NCBI GenBank assembly: GCA_900543215.1
Contig: UQQR01000019.1
Coordinates: 1-33,271, forward strand
Source: an uncultured Oscillospiraceae bacterium
GTDB lineage: Bacteria > Bacillota > Clostridia > Oscillospirales > Acutalibacteraceae
Direction: 5' to 3'
Length of the DNA: 33,271 nt
Under the pieces are notes generated by a model. That model ran no database searches and was not told the origin of the DNA. It saw only the letters and a program-made list of their open reading frames with translations. Shown one piece after another: positions 25,194-33,200 of this stretch; position 1 is the stretch's first letter; each line of letters starts with the position of its first letter. The translations under genes and the position numbers were made by a program.

Positions 25194-28100
25194 TTATTTT
25201 TTAAGAAGTTTTAAGCGTTTTTTTCTTACTACAATAAATACAACTGTTCCTAAACCTGCAGCCCCTACTACAGAAGCAATGATTATCCCTATAACAAGAG
25301 GGAAAGAATCATCATCGCTGATAATTTTCTTTACAAGTTTTTTACGCTTTTTAACAACTGTTTTTTTATCGGTTTTGATAGCCGCATTTTCATCATTATC
25401 ATACTGTCCGATTCGTTGGTCATCTATTACCTGAATGGGTTTCTTAATGATATTGTACTTAAAATTAAGTCCGGTTTCGATTTTCTCATCCTCAACTGCT
25501 GTATCTGAATCATCTTTACCGCCTGAAGACGAAGAATTATCAACCTCAATCTCATATCCTTCTGCCTTTGTCCATGTAATAGTAGCATCATCATAAGCGA
25601 TTTTTGCATAAGCAGGTGAAGAAATTGCTATATATTTTGTTTTTGCAACAAAAGTATGTTTAACCAACTTCCATTCACCCACAGGTAAATCATCGACATC
25701 GGCTATATTTTCCACTTGAACCCTCGTTTTGTAACCCATGGCCTCGAACTCTGTTTTGTCTGAATAACACTGTTTGAAAAGTGGGCAATGCCTAATGGTG
25801 ATTGACAGACCGTCTAAAAAGGAGTCAATAACCTTTACCCAAATTGTAAGTGTATACTCTTCGCCTATCGTAAGCGGTAAAGTGTCCTGCGTGAAGAGAG
25901 TAAACTGTCGTGCATAGTTTTCTTCACCCTTACGCCAAATAGCGCCGTCACCTCTGTGTACTTTTTCCAAATCATAATTAGACTGACCGAGTCGTATTAC
26001 ATCAAAATCCTTCCAGGTTTGCATATGGTAGGGATAATAATTCTCAAAATCCTCTTTGACCTGACAGGTTATGAACTTTGCATATAGAATTTGTGTATCT
26101 TCCTTTATGGTAACCTTTGTATCTTCGTACTTATTCTTAAAATCAGGATCTGTGTACCAGCCTTCAAAGACTGAATCGGTACGCTCCATTTCATTAGCAG
26201 TAGGTAGGTCGAATTGCTGATTTATCTCGCCCTTAAATGGACCTACTACCATTCCGCCATCTGTGCTGAACGCAACTCCGCCGCCCGAAATTTTATTAAT
26301 TTCAATATCATCAACCAGCATTTTACCGCAACCGTTGATTGCAAGGCAAAGCGCATCACCTATTATTCCATTTGTTTCATTTTCATTAAGTTCTTCAATT
26401 GTCGTAACAAAAGATGCTGTAATCCAATCACCTGTACGGGAGGTTCCAATTACCCTATCTGTATGAGCCGCCGCAAGGTAAGAAGAGTTTGTGTATTCCG
26501 AGGTATGAACACTAAACTGAATAAAGGGCGCATCGTAACGTATGTTATATTTGTCATAATCCATAGGAGCGATTTCAAGAACCTTATATCGAAGTTTAAT
26601 CTGGAATACATCACCTGTAGCTACTTTTATATATGAATCCTTCTGCGGTGCGCCTGCTGCCACTTTATCCTTGTTGTAAAGCACTATTCTAGAAGTTGCC
26701 AAACCGTCCTGACCCGAAGCGTCACCATATGTATTATTAGGCGTATCGGAATAGCGGTATTCATATTTCATTACTTTATTACCGGAATCATCCGGATCGG
26801 TAATGAAATCATATCTGTAGTACGAGGTGCCGTTTCTTTTATTATTGTTATAATAATACCCCGTGTTTTCAAAATCTGTTATGTACTGTTCAACGCCTAT
26901 CCAGCCGGCATATGCGTAAAGTTTGCCGAAAGAATCCATTTCCAGTTCTGATGCGTTAAAGAGCTTTGTGCAAGCGCTGTCGGAATACCAGCCCTTAAAG
27001 CTAAATCCTGGCTTGGAAGGTGTAGGAAGAACTACATCTTCTAAATTCGAAACATTAAATGTAATAGGGTCAATTTCAGTATCGCTGTTTGTGGTGAATT
27101 CTATAGTTCTTATTCCGTCGTCTGCAGGGTTTTCTTCAACTGTAAAATCCTTAAGCTTTACGGTTGCTTTAGCAACGGAAGTTCCGTTAGGATCACCCGA
27201 TAAAACAATAAACGAAAGATTATCGTATACAATACTGCTGTTTTTAATATTAGCAATAGAAGTCTGTGTTTTAAATGTAAGCTTGGCAGTTTGCCAATCG
27301 TCGGTTGTGCTTTTAAGAGCCACGCCCGGATATTTACTGCCTCCAATAATCGAAGAAGAGATCTGATCTTTGGTATATGAGGTTAAATTTCTGACCTCCC
27401 AATATCCGGTTTCCGAGTCTTTACTGCCGCCTACGGCAATGAAAAGCTTTTTTGTATTTCTGTAAGCAGCAAAATCCTCTACCTTATACTTAAAGGTGAC
27501 TCGGTAGCTCGTATCAGGCGCTATTTTATAAAATGTCGTGGCATCTTTTTTCAATTGAAATGCCATGGAATTATCTGTGCTGTTTTTCGATAGGATTATT
27601 GAATCATCTGCGGAATTTTCAGCAGAGTCATAAGATATTCCGGAAGAAATTTCTCTATAAAAGTAAATCGGATCATGAGTTGGCGGAGTCGGTTCAGGAG
27701 CATTAGACAGACTTATAGTTTCAACACTTACATTTTTAAAGCTTACGGCAATATCGCCGGCATTGGTTTTGTTAGAAATTACTGAGAATGTAAGAATATC
27801 AAATGTACCGCTGGCTGTTGTAAGCGAATCGCGTGTTGTGAACTCGGCTGTTACGCTGTGCCAATTACTGTCTGTTTCATCCTTCTTAATCCTTGCGCCC
27901 ACCGCCGCATAGCGACCTTGGGTTGCAGTTTCATTTGCTCTGTGTGCTGCTGTAACGGTATCAAGATCTTTTGCTGCTACGGAGCGAACATTGGTAAAAG
28001 TACCTTCATCTTGTTTAGATACGCCCACCATTATGCTTAAATCCTTAAATTGGGCATCATCGGCCTCGCTGTAAGCGTCTACTCTGTAATCGAATTTGAC

Positions 28101-28418
28101 CCTGTATGCAGTTGAGGCGCTTAATTTATAAAACTGATTATCATCGGTTTTAAGCTGTATTCCGCCGCCGCTCCATGTATTAACGCTTGCATAATTGCGC
28201 TTAAACTTTAATACTTTTTCTCCGCTTTCGTCAGCTACGGTTGCGTGTGAGTCTCCGCTTACCGAACGATGCATTAATTGCGTAAATTTTGCATACTCCA
28301 CAGACTCTGCTTTGAGATTTATTGAGCCAAATGCGAAATCTAACCCCGGTAATACAGCTGTAGAAAGAATACAAATAGAAAGAATAAACGGCATAAATGC
28401 TTTAAATTTGATTTTCAT
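25194..28418 (-). CDS. Membrane-anchored multi-module surface protein (CBM-like modules and InlB-type B-repeats)
   Basis: This 1074-aa extracellular protein has no catalytic domain I can recognise. A signal peptide (about 1-38) is followed by a beta-sandwich module (50-235), a second related module (250-430), a B-repeat of the Listeria-Bacteroides/InlB type (about 435-505, with FSFKGWYSDSACTKLF), a third module (510-705), a second B-repeat (about 715-780, SVFEGWYTDPDFKNKYEDT), and a fourth module (785-965). An acidic linker then leads to a transmembrane helix (about 1038-1064) and the basic tail RKKRLKLLKK, so it is anchored in the membrane, not by sortase. The modules resemble carbohydrate-binding domains. 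Module 1 is nearly identical to one in the protein at 31380-33200. The ATG follows AAGGGGG. It probably binds glycan at the cell surface. Confidence 0.75.
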   Translation of the reverse strand: MKIKFKAFMPFILSICILSTAVLPGLDFAFGSINLKAESVEYAKFTQLMHRSVSGDSHATVADESGEKVLKFKRNYASVNTWSGGGIQLKTDDNQFYKLSASTAYRVKFDYRVDAYSEADDAQFKDLSIMVGVSKQDEGTFTNVRSVAAKDLDTVTAAHRANETATQGRYAAVGARIKKDETDSNWHSVTAEFTTRDSLTTASGTFDILTFSVISNKTNAGDIAVSFKNVSVETISLSNAPEPTPPTHDPIYFYREISSGISYDSAENSADDSIILSKNSTDNSMAFQLKKDATTFYKIAPDTSYRVTFKYKVEDFAAYRNTKKLFIAVGGSKDSETGYWEVRNLTSYTKDQISSSIIGGSKYPGVALKSTTDDWQTAKLTFKTQTSIANIKNSSIVYDNLSFIVLSGDPNGTSVAKATVKLKDFTVEENPADDGIRTIEFTTNSDTEIDPITFNVSNLEDVVLPTPSKPGFSFKGWYSDSACTKLFNASELEMDSFGKLYAYAGWIGVEQYITDFENTGYYYNNNKRNGTSYYRYDFITDPDDSGNKVMKYEYRYSDTPNNTYGDASGQDGLATSRIVLYNKDKVAAGAPQKDSYIKVATGDVFQIKLRYKVLEIAPMDYDKYNIRYDAPFIQFSVHTSEYTNSSYLAAAHTDRVIGTSRTGDWITASFVTTIEELNENETNGIIGDALCLAINGCGKMLVDDIEINKISGGGVAFSTDGGMVVGPFKGEINQQFDLPTANEMERTDSVFEGWYTDPDFKNKYEDTKVTIKEDTQILYAKFITCQVKEDFENYYPYHMQTWKDFDVIRLGQSNYDLEKVHRGDGAIWRKGEENYARQFTLFTQDTLPLTIGEEYTLTIWVKVIDSFLDGLSITIRHCPLFKQCYSDKTEFEAMGYKTRVQVENIADVDDLPVGEWKLVKHTFVAKTKYIAISSPAYAKIAYDDATITWTKAEGYEIEVDNSSSSGGKDDSDTAVEDEKIETGLNFKYNIIKKPIQVIDDQRIGQYDNDENAAIKTDKKTVVKKRKKLVKKIISDDDSFPLVIGIIIASVVGAAGLGTVVFIVVRKKRLKLLKK
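27715..28268 (-). repeat. Long direct repeat, copy A (CBM-like module)
   Basis: This 554-bp segment, coding for module 1 of the 1074-aa protein, recurs in the same orientation 4629 bases further at 32344-32897. I compared them by eye. Positions 27978-28108 match 32607-32737 without a mismatch over 131 bases, and the encoded modules differ at about 24 of 178 residues. Confidence 0.9.
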
Positions 28419-28475
28419 AATATCCCCCTTGAATTTGATTGAACAAATAAATAGCTATGTTTTGGCATTATAGTT

Positions 28476-28523
28476 TAAAAGAAGCCTCGCATTTACTAGC
28501 CAAGCTAATATATAAGAGGCTTC
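28476..28523 (-). terminator. Terminator-like hairpin after the 505-aa binding-protein gene
   Basis: gaagcctc (28481-28488) and gaggcttc (28516-28523) form an 8-bp stem. Its long loop contains a second small stem (tagc/gcta). On the minus strand the stem is followed by TTTTAAAC. It lies 16 bases past the stop of the binding-protein gene. A TATAAT (28467-28472) just beyond could serve the next gene, but its -35 region is poor. Confidence 0.5.
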
Positions 28524-28538
28524 AATATAACCGTTTGA

Positions 28539-30056
28539 CTATTTATCTCTTTGTATTACTTCATCAATAATTGAATTGCATTTGTTAACAGCTGAATTGA
28601 TCTCGTTAGAAAGCTTTTGTAATTCAACTGTAAACTGTGAAGAATCAGCAGTAGCTAAAGCTGCATACCATTTTGTTCTTTCGGAAACAGAATATCCAAA
28701 CACTCTTGCGGCGCAATCGGTGAAATTAAAGTGTTTTTGATCGGCAGATACACCTGAAATATTGTTAATAAAGTAATCTCTTGCATCATCATTCATAAAT
28801 GCAGTATCGTAATCATAGTTTAATGGGTCAAGGAAATATCTTAAGAAATATGCCGCACCCTCTGCATTTTTAGCACCCTGGCATATACCGTATGTACGGA
28901 ATATAGCAGATGTTTTCGGTGTTGTTTTACCGTCGATCGCAGGAATGGGAGCAACGCCCAAATCATCAGGATCCATACCCTTAAATACGCCGGTTTTCTT
29001 TAAGCCCATAGTACCTACGAAATATACAGCGGTAGTGCCGTCCATAAAGCCCTTCTCGTTACCGCCCAAAAGCTGGTTATCCTTCATTTTGTTATAAATC
29101 TGCATACCCTTTGTAAAGGCGGCATCGTTAACACCGCTTACAAATTTACCGTTTTTCATATAAACAAGGCTAGATCCTAACGCAGCGGCAAGATACTGAC
29201 CGTTTAAAGCACCACCGTTATAAGAACTATTTATAGCCTTAAATTCGGTCATACATTTTATAAGATTGTCCATGGTCCACTGTCCGGCGTCGATATAATC
29301 CTGAGGGGTTAACAAACCGTTATCCTCAAAGGCGCGCTTATTGTAGTAAACACTGTCACCGCCGTTCCAAATGGAATATTTTGTGTTAATCAGATATGGA
29401 TTATTTCCAAATGTTCCTGCTTTAATGACGCTTTGATCCCAAATAGGATCGTTTAAATCCATTGTGGAAACCTTATTAAGCGGCTGGGCAAGCTTTAAAA
29501 TTGTGGGGAAGGTTTCATTGTTTTCAACAAAAACATCAGGAGCTTCGCCGGAGTTTATCATCGAAGCCAATTTTGTTGTATATTCGCTTTGTGGAATATT
29601 TACCCACTCTATTTTTATGCCGGTGGCCTTTTCAAAGGTTTTCCAGGCATTTGCACCTTCGGATTTTGTATGGTCAATCCAGGTTGCAAATTTAACGGTT
29701 GTACCCTTAAGCTTTTTAGCCACATTATAAGGAGGGTTCTTCTTTTCATATTCCGTACGCTTATTAAGCCAATCGCTTGGGAAGTACTTTTCATCAGCAA
29801 CCGGGGCGACCGTTGTTGTGCCACCGTTATTACTGCCGGAAGTTTTGTTATTGTTATTGTTATTGTTGTTGTCTTTATTAGTAGTATTATTATCGCCTGA
29901 GGCGGCGGTATCACCATTATTACCTCCAACTTCCTCTTCCCATTCAATCCAGGATTCGGTATAACTTTCGTTATTTTCATTTTTGCATCCCGCAAAGGAC
30001 ACAGTCATTAGTGCTAATACCATAAAAATGCTTAAAATCCTAATTATTTTAGTCAT
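28539..30056 (-). CDS. Carbohydrate ABC transporter solute-binding lipoprotein
   Basis: This lipid-anchored type 1 solute-binding protein of 505 aa presumably delivers oligosaccharides to one of the permease pairs. From the chosen start the signal peptide ends in lipobox SFAGC (Cys24). A long flexible linker follows, with a run of consecutive asparagines encoded by a caa/taa-type microsatellite near 29840-29880. The binding fold begins at GTTVKFATWIDHTKSEGANA and contains SEYTTKLASMINSGEAPDVF, YYNKRAFEDNGL and VAPIPAIDG, all typical. I start at the ATG at 30056 because AAGGAG precedes it and a signal peptide follows at once; the frame extends 29 codons upstream into the GH16 gene without support. 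It lies 37 bases after that GH16 gene. No permease is adjacent, so its channel is probably one of the pairs at 18-20 kb or 12-14 kb. Confidence 0.88.
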   Translation of the reverse strand: MTKIIRILSIFMVLALMTVSFAGCKNENNESYTESWIEWEEEVGGNNGDTAASGDNNTTNKDNNNNNNNNKTSGSNNGGTTTVAPVADEKYFPSDWLNKRTEYEKKNPPYNVAKKLKGTTVKFATWIDHTKSEGANAWKTFEKATGIKIEWVNIPQSEYTTKLASMINSGEAPDVFVENNETFPTILKLAQPLNKVSTMDLNDPIWDQSVIKAGTFGNNPYLINTKYSIWNGGDSVYYNKRAFEDNGLLTPQDYIDAGQWTMDNLIKCMTEFKAINSSYNGGALNGQYLAAALGSSLVYMKNGKFVSGVNDAAFTKGMQIYNKMKDNQLLGGNEKGFMDGTTAVYFVGTMGLKKTGVFKGMDPDDLGVAPIPAIDGKTTPKTSAIFRTYGICQGAKNAEGAAYFLRYFLDPLNYDYDTAFMNDDARDYFINNISGVSADQKHFNFTDCAARVFGYSVSERTKWYAALATADSSQFTVELQKLSNEINSAVNKCNSIIDEVIQRDK

Positions 30057-30093
30057 AATAATCTCCTTATAATTAATGATTGCCAATACATTT

Positions 30094-31392
30094 TCATTTA
30101 CCAAACACATTGTCGTTGGCTTTTTTTGAATAATGCTGGCCATCTTTTTGATAAACAGTTAAATAATCAACAGTATATACATTATCTGTTTTCCAATTGT
30201 TCTTCGAAAAGTCTGAATTGCCTCTATTATTGTAGTTATCCCAGCCGAAATTACCACCGTTTATACTTATAATTACACTTACAGGTGCTTGGTAAGAAGC
30301 TTTTTGTTCCGGGGTTACATTTTCAGCATAATTTGCCTTAAAAATAACCTCACCGTCCATTGTAAAACTATAATAATTTTCATCCCATTCGAAGCCAAAT
30401 GTATGAAAAGCATCTGAAAAACTTTCATCATCTTCAAGATTAAAGCAGTTCCAGTTCACTCTGTCAGGGTCATTTGTTATATTCAGGCTGTTGGCAAACG
30501 GTGACGATGATAGTTCCCAATTCTTATTTAGGAATGCCTCATGAGTACCGTCAGGTAAATTCAATTGAGCCAAAGGACTTATGCGATTGTATTTTGAATC
30601 GCCGTAAATTTCAACGATATCATATTCGCCATATCTGTTTCCCGTTGCATTGTCTCCATGTAACCAGAAACCAGAGCCAAAGCCAAGCCCCGACGCTATC
30701 TTACAGCTAATCTCTGTATATCCGTATTTAAACCAAAAATTTTTGCTGGTATCCATTTTTGAACCGTATAATTTTTGAGTAGTAACGTCTCCCTCGGTTG
30801 AAACAATACCTTTTTTTATGGTTTGATAAAGCTTGCCGTCCTTTACACTAATGTTATTTGCATCACGTCCGCATTTAACAACTTCTTTATTATCTTTACT
30901 CTTATATGTTTCAAACGTTGCGTCAGGATTGCTTCCCCAAACTCTCCAATTATCGCTCAATGAATCTCCGTCAAAATTATCGGTTAAAACCTCTTTGTAT
31001 TCCCCTGCAACATTACCGGATTCGATTTTTCCGGTTATTTTGCCATCAATAATACCCTGTCCCGAAATAGTCTTCTCAGTCAACAAATTAATAGCAGCAT
31101 TTATTGATTGCACACATCCGCCATCAACAATTACTTTAGAACCGCTGTCAACAATCCTAATCGAATAACTGTTTGGATCTTCAAAAATTTCGCTGTTATT
31201 GTAATGAGTTGTTTTACCTACAACTAACTCAACTTTATCGGTTTCTGCAACATTATCTTTTACTATAGACGGCGCGGTAGAACTATTTTCTTGAGATATT
31301 GCCGTGCCTAATCTGTTAAGGCACAGGGTAGTTGTATATGAAGTATTGTATTTGGGAATTACAAATTGTTGGATGGATGTTAATCTAAACAT
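30094..31392 (-). CDS. GH16 endo-glycosidase lacking its own signal peptide; probably fused to the upstream protein by frameshift
   Basis: A GH16 catalytic domain (about 130-425) has the ExDxxE motif in GEYDIVEIYG (E256, D258, E261), preceded by GFGSGFWLHGDNATGNRYGE and followed by HTFGFEWDENYYSFTMDG. Residues 8-125 match the second N-terminal domain of the other GH16 protein: FVIPKYNTSY against IIMPKYNLSY, and VELVVGKTTH against YEILVGPTNR. The frame's ATG at 31392 directly follows a run of ten A residues. It has no ribosome binding site and no signal peptide, although the enzyme type is extracellular. One extra A, or a -1 ribosomal shift on the A tract, would join it to the secreted protein upstream, whose last codons overlap it by 13 bases. 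It may be a programmed shift, a mutation or an assembly error. Confidence 0.8.
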   Translation of the reverse strand: MFRLTSIQQFVIPKYNTSYTTTLCLNRLGTAISQENSSTAPSIVKDNVAETDKVELVVGKTTHYNNSEIFEDPNSYSIRIVDSGSKVIVDGGCVQSINAAINLLTEKTISGQGIIDGKITGKIESGNVAGEYKEVLTDNFDGDSLSDNWRVWGSNPDATFETYKSKDNKEVVKCGRDANNISVKDGKLYQTIKKGIVSTEGDVTTQKLYGSKMDTSKNFWFKYGYTEISCKIASGLGFGSGFWLHGDNATGNRYGEYDIVEIYGDSKYNRISPLAQLNLPDGTHEAFLNKNWELSSSPFANSLNITNDPDRVNWNCFNLEDDESFSDAFHTFGFEWDENYYSFTMDGEVIFKANYAENVTPEQKASYQAPVSVIISINGGNFGWDNYNNRGNSDFSKNNWKTDNVYTVDYLTVYQKDGQHYSKKANDNVFGK

Positions 31393-33200
31393 TTTTTTTT
31401 TAAAGAGCGCATTTGCGCATCGTAAATATAAGTATCTGTAAAAATCGTTTCATCGCCGATTATTACATATCCCTTTGCAAAAACATAACCCGTTGTAACA
31501 TCCACAGACTGAGAAAGCTCATTTACAAGGTAATTTGAATTCGGTGTTTTGGTAAGCTTAGTACCATACTTTAAGAGCATATCATCTATACCGTCGAGAG
31601 TGCAGGCAGCAGTACCTATGTAAAGTCCTGTTTCGGTAACATTTTTATAATTACCTGTATTGAAGGCATTCATTTGATATGTAACTCCGCTGCCTGAGCT
31701 TACAGCAGTTATTTCCATGCCCTTGTCGCTTATATTCTCAATTGATATTTCTTTGAAATCAACCTTTATATTAATATTATCTTTTGCCGTAACATCGCTG
31801 CCCAACGCACCGGCAAATACCATTATGCCTAAATCATTGAAGTACCAACCATTAGTATTTTGAAGCGAGTCTTTAGTTGTAATTTCTTTTTCAAATTGAA
31901 CCCAACCGTCATCAGCTTCTGAAGCAGTGATTTGAGGTATCAATGCAGAGTTGGAATCATTTTTATCAATTTCATTAAATAGCTCGCCTAAACCTGTTAC
32001 ATTAGGATGAACTGCCGTTGTAACTTCTCTAATAGTTGAAGACCACGCACCATCACTGTCATACCCCATTAAAACAATCCGGGCTTTACTTTGACTATCG
32101 CCATCCGGCTTAGTAAATTCTTTAATTTTATACTTAAACCTAACCTTATATTTATTTGAAGGAGCTATTTCATAAATATTGCTGCTTTTATCTTTTAGAG
32201 CAAAAAATCCGTAGCAATTTTTCGCGTTAGCAGCACTACCTGAAAATTCAAACATTGTTTTACTGCTGTCGTCGGTATCTACTGTTTTAGTTGTTGTAGC
32301 GTTGCTTAATGAACTCACTTCTTTAACAAGGTTCAATTCATTTGGCGCTTCAATAGATATATTTTTAAAACTTACGGCAATATCGCCGGCATTGGTTTTG
32401 TTAGAAACCACCGACAATGTAAGGATATCAAATGTACCGTTGGCTGTTGTAAGCGAATTGCGTGTTGTGAACTCGGCTGTTACGCTGTGCCAATTACTGT
32501 CTGTTTCATTCTTCTTAATCCTTGCACCCACCGCCGCATAGAGATCTTTGGTTGCAATTTCATTTGCTCTGTGTGCTGCTGTAACGGCATCAAGATCTTT
32601 TGCTGTTACGGAGCGAACATTGGTAAAAGTACCTTCATCTTGTTTAGATACGCCCACCATTATGCTTAAATCCTTAAATTGGGCATCATCGGCCTCGCTG
32701 TAAGCGTCTACTCTGTAATCGAATTTGACCCTGTATGTGGTTGAGGGATTTAATCTATAGTACTGATTATCATCGGTTTTAAGCTGTATTCCGCCGCCTC
32801 TCCATGTATCAACGCTTGCATAATTGCGCTTAAACTTTAATACTTTTTCTCCGTTTTCGTCAACTACGGTTGTGTGTGAGTCTCCGCTTACTGAACGACG
32901 ATTTAATTTTGTAAAGCTTGCCGGCATTACAGCTGAAGTCGACTCATCAACTGTAGGCATATTTTCTGTTCCAACCTCCCATACGAGCAGCTTTTGCCTT
33001 AATTCTTCGACGGTTATATCCGCAACACTGCTTTCGTGTGCATGAACCAAATCGCAAATGTCAAGCACACTATCGCCGTTACAATTTCCAAAATCAATTG
33101 CCTTAACATCTGCCGCAGCTGCCGTAGGACTCAAGACAAACATTGCCGCCACTAAAGATAATGCCGTGAAAATTGATGAAATCTGTTTTGCTTTTTTCAT
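31380..33200 (-). CDS. Secreted protein with dockerin-like motif and CBM-like modules
   Basis: This secreted protein of 606 aa has a signal peptide (1-30, ending TAAAA). A single dockerin-type calcium-loop motif follows, DFGNCNGDSVLDICDL at about 36-51; true dockerins have two, so cellulosome docking is doubtful. A beta-sandwich module at about 105-285 is nearly identical to module 1 of the 1074-aa protein. A second related module (about 290-495) and a C-terminal beta domain (about 500-595) follow. I place the start at the ATG at 33200, where AAGGAG precedes it and a signal peptide begins at once; the frame extends 14 codons upstream. The reading frame ends with SLKKKCLD right after an A10 tract, beyond which a GH16 domain continues in another frame. 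It is the first gene in the window; no clear promoter is visible in the 71 bases above it. Confidence 0.75.
   Translation of the reverse strand: MKKAKQISSIFTALSLVAAMFVLSPTAAAADVKAIDFGNCNGDSVLDICDLVHAHESSVADITVEELRQKLLVWEVGTENMPTVDESTSAVMPASFTKLNRRSVSGDSHTTVVDENGEKVLKFKRNYASVDTWRGGGIQLKTDDNQYYRLNPSTTYRVKFDYRVDAYSEADDAQFKDLSIMVGVSKQDEGTFTNVRSVTAKDLDAVTAAHRANEIATKDLYAAVGARIKKNETDSNWHSVTAEFTTRNSLTTANGTFDILTLSVVSNKTNAGDIAVSFKNISIEAPNELNLVKEVSSLSNATTTKTVDTDDSSKTMFEFSGSAANAKNCYGFFALKDKSSNIYEIAPSNKYKVRFKYKIKEFTKPDGDSQSKARIVLMGYDSDGAWSSTIREVTTAVHPNVTGLGELFNEIDKNDSNSALIPQITASEADDGWVQFEKEITTKDSLQNTNGWYFNDLGIMVFAGALGSDVTAKDNINIKVDFKEISIENISDKGMEITAVSSGSGVTYQMNAFNTGNYKNVTETGLYIGTAACTLDGIDDMLLKYGTKLTKTPNSNYLVNELSQSVDVTTGYVFAKGYVIIGDETIFTDTYIYDAQMRSLKKKCLD
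31381..31404 (-). other. A10 slippery tract at the junction of the module protein and the GH16 frame
   Basis: On the minus strand the end of the upstream gene reads TCTTTA, then completes a run of ten A before TGTTTAGATTAA. A short GC-rich hairpin (GCGC-AAAT-GCGC) lies just upstream of the run. Adding one A changes the reading from LKKKCLD-stop to LKKKMFRLTSIQQ and continues into the GH16 protein. Confidence 0.7.
32344..32897 (-). repeat. Long direct repeat, copy B (CBM-like module)
   Basis: This is the second copy of the 554-bp segment described at 27715-28268, here inside the module protein with the dockerin-like motif. Both copies read in the same direction and in the same codon frame. 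Confidence 0.9.

Noticed and set aside
27858..28040. A 60-codon plus-strand frame nearly identical to one at 32487-32669, looking like a conserved gene pair
   Set aside because: Both are antisense to the duplicated CBM-like module. Their similarity only reflects the long direct repeat on the minus strand.
25194..28418. Sortase-anchored LPxTG protein
   Set aside because: No LPxTG-type motif precedes the C-terminal helix; the acidic linker leads straight into it.
30057..30143. 29-codon N-terminal extension of the binding lipoprotein
   Set aside because: It would place the signal peptide internally. The ATG at 30056 follows AAGGAG and begins a standard lipoprotein signal.
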